Origin: JADGOV01 sp963814355
Lineage (GTDB): Bacteria; Actinomycetota; Actinomycetes; JADGOV01
Direction: 5' to 3'
NCBI GenBank assembly: GCA_963814355.1
Contig: CAWFCZ010000018.1
Coordinates: 310,001 to 374,000, forward strand
Length of the DNA: 64,000 nucleotides
Positions 18,049-25,211 of the stretch are shown here, in pieces. How positions within the stretch are numbered: position 1 is the stretch's first letter; the number at the start of each line of letters is the position of its first letter. The notes under the pieces were generated by a model that saw only the letters and a program-made list of their open reading frames with translations, ran no database searches and was not told the origin of the DNA. Made by a program: the position numbers and the translations under genes.

Positions 18049-18993
18049 ATGGCGCCCACTACCGACGATGATCGTCGCGCTCGAAGGCCGCTCCGGCACG
18101 TGCTCCGGCCCGGTACCTTCCTGGTGCTCGGTGCCGCCGCCGCGCTGGCCATCGGCGGCACCACGCTGGCCGTGCGCGCGACCGGTCGGAGCGCGGCCGC
18201 CCAGCCGCCATCGGTCACCAAGCTGACGCTCCCAGGCTCGCCGGGCAACGCCGCGTTCGCTGCGCTGGCCAGCTCGCCACCGCTGCCGGCCGTGGCCGCG
18301 GCGGCTCCGCGAGCCGCCGTGTCGCAGTACCTCACCGCCCGCCGGCTGGGCTACGACCGGGCCTCGTACGCCTTGTTGCCGGCCGGCGTCCGCAGCCGGT
18401 ACCCCTCCCTCGCGCAGTGGTCGTTTGCCGTGCGAAGCAGCCCGCGCCCGACGGCTTTCGCTCTGACCGGGCGGGCGGTGGCCACCACCGGCGGCGTCGC
18501 CGTCAGTGCGGCGCTGCGCCAGGTCCCGAAGCTCGACCCGATCGCCGGATACGTGCCCGCCCGGCTGACGGCGACCTACCTGGCAGTCCCCTCCGCGGCC
18601 GGCTGGCAGGTGCAGCCCGATCCGATCGACGGCGCGGCGACCCTGCCCTCCGACCGTGGCGCTGCCAACGCGGCCTCGGCGTGGCTCGCCGCCCGCACCG
18701 CCTGCGACGAGCGGGCCACCCGGGCCGTCCAGGCGAACGACCCGCTCCTCGGGACGCCGGCGTTGGCAGCCGCCCCCTGCAAGCTCCGCACCGCGTGGCA
18801 GACCGGCGCGGTCGAGCGGCTCGCGGAGGGGCCGGCGGATCGCCCGTTCACCGCCGCCTACGGCAGCGGCGCCGGCTTCTGGGGGCGACTGGTTCCCATG
18901 ATCAGCCCGAAAGGCCGGTTCTACGCCGCGCTCGCGCCACTCGGCGAGCGCTGGGTGGTCATCGGCCTGCTCGCGGACCGCAACGGGGGTTAG
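18049..18993 (+). CDS. membrane-anchored hypothetical protein
   Basis: 314 residues, not recognised. An Arg-rich cytosolic head (about 1-22) is followed by one membrane segment, GTFLVLGAAAALAIGGTTLAV, and an extracytoplasmic Ala/Pro-rich region. From about residue 85 there is a folded part beginning AVSQYLTARRLGYDRASYAL and ending APLGERWVVIGLLADRNGG, which resembles the NTF2-like or Mce-associated tail fold of actinobacterial secreted proteins. It contains two Cys in the C-terminal half. ATG 18049 follows TTCAGC without a clear ribosome site. Divergent from the CoA-transferase. Confidence 0.62.
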   Translation: MAPTTDDDRRARRPLRHVLRPGTFLVLGAAAALAIGGTTLAVRATGRSAAAQPPSVTKLTLPGSPGNAAFAALASSPPLPAVAAAAPRAAVSQYLTARRLGYDRASYALLPAGVRSRYPSLAQWSFAVRSSPRPTAFALTGRAVATTGGVAVSAALRQVPKLDPIAGYVPARLTATYLAVPSAAGWQVQPDPIDGAATLPSDRGAANAASAWLAARTACDERATRAVQANDPLLGTPALAAAPCKLRTAWQTGAVERLAEGPADRPFTAAYGSGAGFWGRLVPMISPKGRFYAALAPLGERWVVIGLLADRNGG

Positions 18994-19131
18994 TGAAGGA
19001 GGTTCCGCCGCGTCCGGGCGCTTCCCGGCGCCGGCTCCGCCGCCTGACCCCGACCGCGGATCCGGCCGCTCAGCCCGCAGTCCGGACAACCGTCCAGGCT
19101 GTTCCACCAGCACGACGAGCAAGGAGAAACA

Positions 19132-20580
19132 GTGGGAACACCTATGCGAAGGGCCGGTCGGCGCGCGCTGCTGCCGGCTCTGGGGGTGGCCGCAATCCTG
19201 GCCGCCGCCATCGCTCCGGCGGCGGCGTCCAGCCACCGCGAAGCGCCACTCATCAGTGCCGACCCGGTGGCGGACAACACGGACGTGTACGCGTTCGTCA
19301 GCCCCGACAAGCCGGACACCGTCACCCTGATGGCGAACTTCATCCCGTTCGAGGAGCCGGCCGGCGGCCCGAACTTCTACCGGTTCGGCGACGACGTCCT
19401 CTACCGGATTAACGTCGACAACGACGGCGACGCGGTCCCGGACGTCACCTACGACTTCCGGTTCACCACCACCGTCGGCAACGGCAACACGTTCCTCTAC
19501 ACCACCGGGGCGGTCACCACGCCTCGGGACCCGGACCAGAACGTCGTCCAGAACTACACGGTCACCCGTACCGAGGGCGGCTCGTCGCAGACCTGGTCGA
19601 ACGACTTGTCCACGGTGCCGTCCAACGTCGGCCCGGTCTCCGATCCGAACTACGCCTCGCTCGCCCGGGACGGCGTGCACGGCATGGGGGTCGGGCGGGT
19701 CTTCGCCGGCCAGCGGGACGACCCGTTCTTCGCCGACACCGGGTCGATCTTCGACCTGGGTCAACTGCGGCCGTTCCAGCCGGCGTACAAGCCCAAGCCC
19801 CGCGCGGCCGCGGCCGGCAAGGACGGTCTCGGCGGCTTCAACGTGAACACCATCGCGATGCAGCTCCCGAAGGCGATGCTCACCAGGGACCACAAGCCGG
19901 TCTTCGGCCCCACCGCGCCGAACGCGGTAATCGGGGTGTGGAGCACGACGTACCGTCGGGCAACCACCACGCTGGCGCCGGGGAAGAGCACGGGCAGCGG
20001 CGGCTGGGTGCAGGTTTCCCGGCTGGGCAACCCGCTGGTCAACGAGGTCGTCATCCCGCTGAAGGACAAGGACACCTGGAACGGCAGCGTCCCGTCCGGC
20101 GACGGCCAGTTCGCCAGCTCCGTCCTGAACCCGGAATTGGCTGGGCTGGTCACCGGCCTGTACGGCGTCAAGACCCCACCGGCGCCGCGCAACGACCTGG
20201 CCACCATCTTCCTCACCGGCATTCCCGGCCTCAACCAACCGGCAAACGTCACCCCCGCCGAAGAGCTGCGGCTCAACATGGGCGTGGCGCCTACGGCCAA
20301 GGAGAACCCGCTCGGCGTGCTCGCCGGGGACAACGCGGGCTTCCCCAACGGCCGTCGACTCGGTGACGACGTCACCGACATCGAACTGCGGGCGGTGGCC
20401 GGTGGTACGCCGTTCACCCCCGAGTTCAACACGTCGCCGAACAACGACCTCGGCGACGGCGTGAACCGCAACGACAAGCCGTTCCTGAAGGCGTTCCCGT
20501 ACGCGGCGACCACGTGGCAGGGATACCAGAACACCCACGGCACGACCGGGAGCAAGACTCCGCCGACCCTCGCGCCGTGA
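19132..20580 (+). CDS. secreted DUF4331 domain protein
   Basis: 482 residues. The signal peptide (RRALLPALGVAAILAAAIAP) ends around APAAASS, and the mature protein opens with SSHREAPLISADPVADNTD, the hallmark of DUF4331. Further family blocks are VYAFVSPDKPDTVTLMANFI and the C-terminal FPYAATTWQGYQNTHG. DUF4331 has no known function. GTG 19132 is chosen for the AAGGAG six bases upstream. It is followed after 16 bp by a TPR gene that itself overlaps a NicO-type transporter gene, making a three-gene unit. Confidence 0.9.
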   Translation: MGTPMRRAGRRALLPALGVAAILAAAIAPAAASSHREAPLISADPVADNTDVYAFVSPDKPDTVTLMANFIPFEEPAGGPNFYRFGDDVLYRINVDNDGDAVPDVTYDFRFTTTVGNGNTFLYTTGAVTTPRDPDQNVVQNYTVTRTEGGSSQTWSNDLSTVPSNVGPVSDPNYASLARDGVHGMGVGRVFAGQRDDPFFADTGSIFDLGQLRPFQPAYKPKPRAAAAGKDGLGGFNVNTIAMQLPKAMLTRDHKPVFGPTAPNAVIGVWSTTYRRATTTLAPGKSTGSGGWVQVSRLGNPLVNEVVIPLKDKDTWNGSVPSGDGQFASSVLNPELAGLVTGLYGVKTPPAPRNDLATIFLTGIPGLNQPANVTPAEELRLNMGVAPTAKENPLGVLAGDNAGFPNGRRLGDDVTDIELRAVAGGTPFTPEFNTSPNNDLGDGVNRNDKPFLKAFPYAATTWQGYQNTHGTTGSKTPPTLAP

Positions 20581-20596
20581 CGGAGCAGCCCCAGCA

Positions 20597-22012
20597 ATGA
20601 CCGCACCAGACGTGCGTCCCACGCGGGAGGCCCGCTTCGCCGGGCCTCCCGCGGAGGGACCCCAACCGCCGGCCCGCCGCCGTCGGCAGCTGCTGGCCAT
20701 CGGAGGACTTCTCGTCGCGCTGGTCGCGGCCGGAGTTGGTCGGTTCGTTTCCTTCCGCGGCGAGCACGGGGGTCTTCCGCCGGCCGGAACGGCCGTATCG
20801 GCCGCGGCCGCCGATCCCAGCCCGGCCGGGCAGGTGCTGCGGTGGCAGACCGCGCTGCACGACTACCCCGGCCAGCCGGCGCTGCTGACCAACCTCGGGC
20901 TCGCCTACCTGTCCCGCGCCAAGGAGACGGCCGACTCGACGTACTACGCGCTCGCCGACCGTGCGCTGGCCCAGTCCTACCGGATCGGCCCGGGCAACCT
21001 GCGCACCATGGTCGGCACCGGCCTGCTCGAGCTGTCTCGGCACGACTTCCGCGCCGCCCTGTCCCTGGGGCAGCGCGCCGCGGCCGCGTACCCCTCCTCC
21101 GCCGACGCGCTCGGCGTGGTGGTCGACGCCCAGGTCGAACTCGGCCGCTACGCCGAGGCGGACCGCAGCGCACAGCAGATGGTGAACCTGCGGCCGAACA
21201 CCGCCAGCTTCGCGCGGATCTCCTACCTGCGCGAGCTGCAGGGCGACCCGGCCGGTGCCTTGAGCGCCATGACCCAGGCAGCCACCGCGGGCGGCGGCGC
21301 CGGGCAGGACGAGGCCTACGTGCAGTCTCTGGTCGGCGATCTGGAGCGCCAGCAGGGCAAGGCGAGCGAAGCCCGGTCGGCGTACCGCTCGGCGCTGGAC
21401 TCGGTGCCGTCCTACGGTCCGGCGGAGCTGGGCATGGCCCGGCTGTACGCCGCCTCCGGACGGCTGGCTGTGGCGGCGGCCCGGCTGAGCACGCTGATCA
21501 CCCGGCTGCCGCTACCCGAGACCGTCGCCTTCTACGGCGACGTCCTTGCCGCCCAGGGCCGCCGGTCAGCGGCCGGCCAGCAGTACGCCCTGGTCCGCCA
21601 GATCGAGAAGCTGCAGCAGGCCAACGGGGTGGTCGTGGACTACGAGTCGGCCCGCTTCGAGGCCGACCACGCCCGGGACCCCGGCGCGGATCCGGCCCGG
21701 GCGGTCGCGCTCGCCCGAGCCGCCTACGCCGCCCGGCCGACGATCTACGGCGCGGACGTGCGGGCCTGGGCGTTGCGCCAGGCCGGCCAGCCCGCCGCCG
21801 CGCTGCGGTGGGCGAACTCCGCGCTGCGCTTCGGTACCCGTGACCCCGCGCTGTGGTGGCACCGGGCGATGATCTCCGCCGACCTCGGCGCCCTGGCGCC
21901 GGCCCGCCGCGACCTGGCCACCGCGCTGCGGATCAACCCAGCGTTCTCGGTACGCGACGCCGCCGCCGTCCGGGCGCTGGGCGGGCGGCTCGGCGTGGCG
22001 GTGCCGCGGTGA
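20597..22012 (+). CDS. membrane-anchored tetratricopeptide repeat protein
   Basis: 471 residues: a cytosolic Arg-rich start, one membrane helix (QLLAIGGLLVALVAAGVG, about 35-53), then a series of TPR-like helical pairs outside the membrane, e.g. PALLTNLGLAYLSRAKETA, PSYGPAELGMARLYAASGRL and PAAALRWANSALRFG. Such repeats bind partner proteins. The gene sits between the DUF4331 gene (16-bp gap) and the NicO gene (GTGA overlap), so it may link those two proteins in an envelope complex; that is inference. Confidence 0.8.
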   Translation: MTAPDVRPTREARFAGPPAEGPQPPARRRRQLLAIGGLLVALVAAGVGRFVSFRGEHGGLPPAGTAVSAAAADPSPAGQVLRWQTALHDYPGQPALLTNLGLAYLSRAKETADSTYYALADRALAQSYRIGPGNLRTMVGTGLLELSRHDFRAALSLGQRAAAAYPSSADALGVVVDAQVELGRYAEADRSAQQMVNLRPNTASFARISYLRELQGDPAGALSAMTQAATAGGGAGQDEAYVQSLVGDLERQQGKASEARSAYRSALDSVPSYGPAELGMARLYAASGRLAVAAARLSTLITRLPLPETVAFYGDVLAAQGRRSAAGQQYALVRQIEKLQQANGVVVDYESARFEADHARDPGADPARAVALARAAYAARPTIYGADVRAWALRQAGQPAAALRWANSALRFGTRDPALWWHRAMISADLGALAPARRDLATALRINPAFSVRDAAAVRALGGRLGVAVPR

Positions 22013-23580
22013 AGCGTCGCCTGGCGCTGGTGGGCGCCCTGGTTTCGGGGCTGGTCCCGGCGCTGGTGCTCGCCCTGGCCGGTACCGCCTCGGCTCATCC
22101 GCTCGGGAACTTCACGATCAACCAGTACTCCGGCCTGGTCGTCACCGGCTCCGTGCTGCGGGTCGACTACGTGGTGGACATGGCGGAGATCCCAACCTTC
22201 CAGCTCCGCCCGCAGCTGGACCGCGACTCCGACGGAATGCTGTCCCCGGCCGAGTTGTCGGCCTACGCCGCGCCGGCCTGTACCCGGCTGGCGGGCGGGC
22301 TGGTCCTGGCGGTCGACGGGCGGGCGCTGCCGCTGCGGGCGGGAACCAGCGGCGCGACCCAGCCACCGGGCCAGGCCGGCCTGCCCACCCTGCGGCTGCG
22401 CTGCGGGCTGAGCGCGCCGCTCACGCTGACCGGCCAGGTGGGGATCACCTACCGGGACGGCAACTTCGCCGACCGGGTGGGCTGGCGCGAGATCACCGCA
22501 GCCGGGGACCGCACCACGCTCACCCGCTCCGACGTGCCGGCGCGCAGCATCAGCGCGGAGCTGTCCGCGTACCCGAAGAACCTGACGTCCTCACCGCTCG
22601 ACGTCCGCACCGCGACCGTCGCCGTCCGACCCGGCGGCGCGCCGCTGGCCGGGACGTCGGACGCTACCGGCACACGTTCCCCGCTGCCGCGGGGGGTGGA
22701 CCGAGCGACCACCGCATTCTTGGGTTTCATCAATCGAGCCGACCTCAGCGTCGGGCTGGGGCTGCTCGCGGTCCTGCTGGCGATCGCCCTGGGCGGCCTG
22801 CACGCCCTGGCCCCCGGCCACGGCAAGACCGTGATGGCCGCCTACCTGGTCGGCCGCCGCGGGTCACTGCGGACCGCGGCCACCATCGGTACCACGGTCA
22901 CGCTCACCCACACCGCCGGCGTGCTGGTCCTCGGGGTGGCGCTGTCGGCCTCCACCGCACTGGCACCCGAACGGCTGTTCCCGGTCCTGGGCCTGGTCAG
23001 CGGGCTGCTGCTCGCGGTGATCGGCGCCGGTCTGCTGCGCGCCGCGCTGCGGCACGGCCCAGCCGGCCACCCGCATTCTTCCGGGCCGCACGGCCACTCT
23101 CATCGCCACGCCGAGCACGAGTCCCACGACCACGTCCACCCGCCCGGTCATGCCCAGGCCCCAGCGCACGCGCACCCGCCCGGTCATGCCCAGGCCCCAG
23201 CGCATCCGCACCCGCCCGACCAGTTGGGCGGCACCGGCCCAGGCGACGCCCCCAGGCGGCGCAGCCTGATCGCCATGGGCTTCGCCGGCGGCCTGGTGCC
23301 GAGCCCGTCCGCCCTGGTCGTCCTGCTCGGGGCGATCGCCTTCCACCGCGCCTGGTTCGGCGTGCTGCTGGTCACCGCGTACGGGGCGGGTATGGCGCTC
23401 ACGCTCACCCTGGCCGGCCTGTTGCTCGTCCGGGCCCGCAGCCTGCTGGACCGTCGCAGCGGAGGCTCCATCCGGCTCGCCGGTGCCCTGAGCCGCGCTC
23501 TGCCAGTCGGCACGGCCGGCGTCATCACCCTGGTCGGGCTCGGCGTGGCGGTGCGTGGCGCGGCGGTCGTCCTGGGCTGA
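22009..23580 (+). CDS. NicO-type nickel/cobalt exporter with EF-hand and His-rich loop
   Basis: 523 residues. A signal-like N-terminus (to AGTASA) is followed by an extracytoplasmic domain containing a canonical EF-hand loop, DRDSDGMLSPAE (D71, D73, D75, S79, E82). The membrane part carries GLHALAPGHGKTVMAAYLVG, the HxxxxGHG-like NicO/RcnA signature. A His-rich cytoplasmic loop and FAGGLVPSPSALVVLLGA in the second half follow. NicO/RcnA proteins export Ni or Co ions. GTG 22009 overlaps the TPR stop. Metal specificity is unknown. Confidence 0.85.
   Translation: MKRRLALVGALVSGLVPALVLALAGTASAHPLGNFTINQYSGLVVTGSVLRVDYVVDMAEIPTFQLRPQLDRDSDGMLSPAELSAYAAPACTRLAGGLVLAVDGRALPLRAGTSGATQPPGQAGLPTLRLRCGLSAPLTLTGQVGITYRDGNFADRVGWREITAAGDRTTLTRSDVPARSISAELSAYPKNLTSSPLDVRTATVAVRPGGAPLAGTSDATGTRSPLPRGVDRATTAFLGFINRADLSVGLGLLAVLLAIALGGLHALAPGHGKTVMAAYLVGRRGSLRTAATIGTTVTLTHTAGVLVLGVALSASTALAPERLFPVLGLVSGLLLAVIGAGLLRAALRHGPAGHPHSSGPHGHSHRHAEHESHDHVHPPGHAQAPAHAHPPGHAQAPAHPHPPDQLGGTGPGDAPRRRSLIAMGFAGGLVPSPSALVVLLGAIAFHRAWFGVLLVTAYGAGMALTLTLAGLLLVRARSLLDRRSGGSIRLAGALSRALPVGTAGVITLVGLGVAVRGAAVVLG
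23137..23218. repeat. 36-bp in-gene tandem repeat encoding a His-rich loop
   Basis: Two near-identical 36-bp units start at 23137 and 23173, with a partial third copy at 23209. Each encodes HPPGHAQAPAHA or HPPGHAQAPAHP. The repeat expands the His-rich loop of the NicO protein in frame. Confidence 0.85.
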
Positions 23581-23612
23581 GCCCGCCTGGCGGCGCCTCG
23601 ACCCGACGCCCC

Positions 23613-23712
23613 GAGCAGTTGAGCACACAGTGGTCCCTCAAACGATCTCCGCGACACGTTCGTCACGCTCGTGGCGATCACGTCGGTCGAGGCACTGTGT
23701 GCTGAAGTGCTC
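23613..23712. repeat. 100-bp inverted-repeat element between genes
   Basis: The left arm 23613-23632 and the right arm 23693-23712 are 20 bp long and complementary at 18 positions. The 60-bp centre holds a second dyad, TCGTCACG-CT-CGTGGCGA (23660-23677, 7 of 8 pairs). No open frame and no clear target-site duplication are visible. It could be a MITE-like remnant or a folded RNA between the NicO and hydrolase genes. Confidence 0.6.
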
Positions 23713-23799
23713 AGGACGTGCCCGCCATGACCCGGCTCGACGCCAGGAACGGCACTGGGGTCGGCGCTAGCCTGGGCAGCCGGGGTCTTGGAGGTCGGC

Positions 23800-24690
23800 G
23801 TGCGGGCTTGGCGGACGGCGGCCGTACCGACGGTCGGCGGAGCGCTGCAGGTCGGCGTCGCCGAGCCGGTCGACGCGACGGGCACCGAGACACCAGTGCT
23901 GCTGGCGGTCCACGGCATCACCGCGAACCACGTGACCTGGCGGCCGGTGGCCGAGCACCTCCCAACTCACCGAGTCATCGCCCCGGACCTGCGCGGCCGG
24001 GGCGGCAGTGCCGGCCTGGCGGGGCCGTATGGCATGGCTCGGCACGCCGATGACCTCATCGTTGCGTTGGACTCCCTCGGGGTTCAACGCGCAACCGTCG
24101 TCGGACACTCGATGGGGGGATTCGTCGCGCTGGTCTTCGCCCACCGACATCCCGATCGGCTGCACCGGCTGGTGCTGGTCGACGGCGGGGTCCCATTGCC
24201 GGTGCCGAACGGGGTAAGCACGGAGCAGCTGATCGAAGCCATTCTCGGGCCGGCCCTGGCCCGGTTGTCCATGACCTTTCCCGATCGGGCGGCCTACCGG
24301 GCGTTCTGGCAGGCGCATCCGGCGTTCCGGGATGGCTGGAGCGCCGACGTCGAGGCCTACGTCGACTACGACCTCGTCGGCAAGCCGCCGCAGCTGCGCA
24401 GCAGCGTCAGCCTGGAGGCGGTCCGGGCCGACTCGGTCGATCAGATCGAGGGCACCGCGCTGCGGGCGGCCACGAAGGCCGCTGCCGGCGGCCCGCTCTT
24501 CCTGCTACGGGCCCCGTTCGGTCTGCAGGGTGAGCCACCGGGGCTGTACCCGGAACCGCTCCTGACCTCCTACGCACGCCAGCTGCCCGGGCTCCGATGG
24601 GAGACGGTGCCGGCGGTGAACCACTACACCCTCCTGCTCAGCGAAGCGGGCGCCCGGGCCGTTGCCCAGGCCGTCCATGACCTCGACTGA
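23800..24690 (+). CDS. alpha/beta fold hydrolase
   Basis: 296 residues. The family motifs are LLAVHGITANHVTW (oxyanion), APDLRGRGGSAGL, nucleophile elbow VVGHSMGGFVAL and a C-terminal VNHYTLLLSEAGA with the catalytic His. Sequence style is that of haloalkane dehalogenase/epoxide hydrolase/lipase relatives without a diagnostic substrate motif. GTG 23800 is chosen because GGAGG lies five bases upstream; a TTG four codons earlier is possible. The upstream 219-bp gap carries the 100-bp inverted-repeat element. Confidence 0.85.
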   Translation: MRAWRTAAVPTVGGALQVGVAEPVDATGTETPVLLAVHGITANHVTWRPVAEHLPTHRVIAPDLRGRGGSAGLAGPYGMARHADDLIVALDSLGVQRATVVGHSMGGFVALVFAHRHPDRLHRLVLVDGGVPLPVPNGVSTEQLIEAILGPALARLSMTFPDRAAYRAFWQAHPAFRDGWSADVEAYVDYDLVGKPPQLRSSVSLEAVRADSVDQIEGTALRAATKAAAGGPLFLLRAPFGLQGEPPGLYPEPLLTSYARQLPGLRWETVPAVNHYTLLLSEAGARAVAQAVHDLD

Positions 24691-24762
24691 CGCCGCTTGA
24701 ATCCGCCTAACCTGCACACCGAAAACCACGCTCGCACCGGGTGCATCCGGGCAATGCCGTCC

Positions 24763-24768
24763 TAGGCT
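24763..24768 (+). promoter_or_regulatory. leaderless -10 element TAGGCT
   Basis: TAGGCT ends exactly six bases before the ATG at 24775, the spacing of an actinobacterial leaderless promoter. No ribosome site is present between them, and no clear -35 is visible. Confidence 0.5.
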
Positions 24769-24774
24769 GGGGTC

Positions 24775-25125
24775 ATGGTGCTCTACCTGCTGGCCGGGTT
24801 GATCGTTCTATTGGTTGTCCTACCGCTGATCGGCGTCGCGCTGTGGGCCTTGATCAGCATGGTGGTCACCGGGTTGATCATCGGGGCGCTCGGCCGCCTC
24901 GTCATCCCGGGCCCTCAAGCCATCGGCCTGGTCCCGACCGTACTGATCGGACTGGGTGGCTCGGTGCTCGGCACGTTCCTCGGCGCCATCCTGCACACCG
25001 GGGGCCTGGTCACCCTCTTGCTGCAAATCGCCGTCGCCGCCGCCCTGGTCGCCGGATACGCCGGCCGCGGGCAGCGCGCACTGCGCCGCTCCGGCCGCGG
25101 CCAGCTCTCCGGCCGCCGGTACTGA
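24775..25125 (+). CDS. GlsB/YeaQ/YmgE family stress membrane protein
   Basis: 116 residues with four hydrophobic segments and the glycine-patterned VVTGLIIGALGRLVIPG ... GLVPTVLIGLGGSVLGTFLG that defines the transglycosylase-associated (GlsB/YeaQ) family. The family is linked to envelope stress, but its biochemistry is unknown. A short basic tail (RRSGRGQLSGRRY) follows the last helix. Likely translated from a leaderless transcript. The N-terminal helix (VLYLLAGLIVLLVVLPLIG) is an extra segment found in many actinobacterial members. Confidence 0.85.
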   Translation: MVLYLLAGLIVLLVVLPLIGVALWALISMVVTGLIIGALGRLVIPGPQAIGLVPTVLIGLGGSVLGTFLGAILHTGGLVTLLLQIAVAAALVAGYAGRGQRALRRSGRGQLSGRRY

Positions 25126-25197
25126 GCGCTCCCCCGCTGGGTACGGCCTGCGGCTGAGCACCGGCCGCAGGCGGGCGAAACTGTCTCACCCCGTCCC

Positions 25198-25203
25198 TAA
25201 CGT
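25198..25203 (+). promoter_or_regulatory. -10 element TAACGT before the DEDDh/GIY-YIG gene
   Basis: TAACGT lies eight bases before the GTG at 25212. The same hexamer with the same eight-base spacing occurs at 27043 before the next gene, suggesting near-leaderless transcripts. Confidence 0.4.
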
Positions 25204-25211
25204 CCGGGGGC

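Noticed and set aside
17905..20700. 931-codon open frame on the minus strand
   Set aside because: It runs antisense to three genes with clear signal peptides, anchors or family motifs and has low-complexity Arg/Gly/Val content typical of GC-rich shadow frames.
23137..23218. CRISPR-like repeat
   Set aside because: The 36-bp units are directly adjacent without spacers and encode an in-frame His-rich loop.
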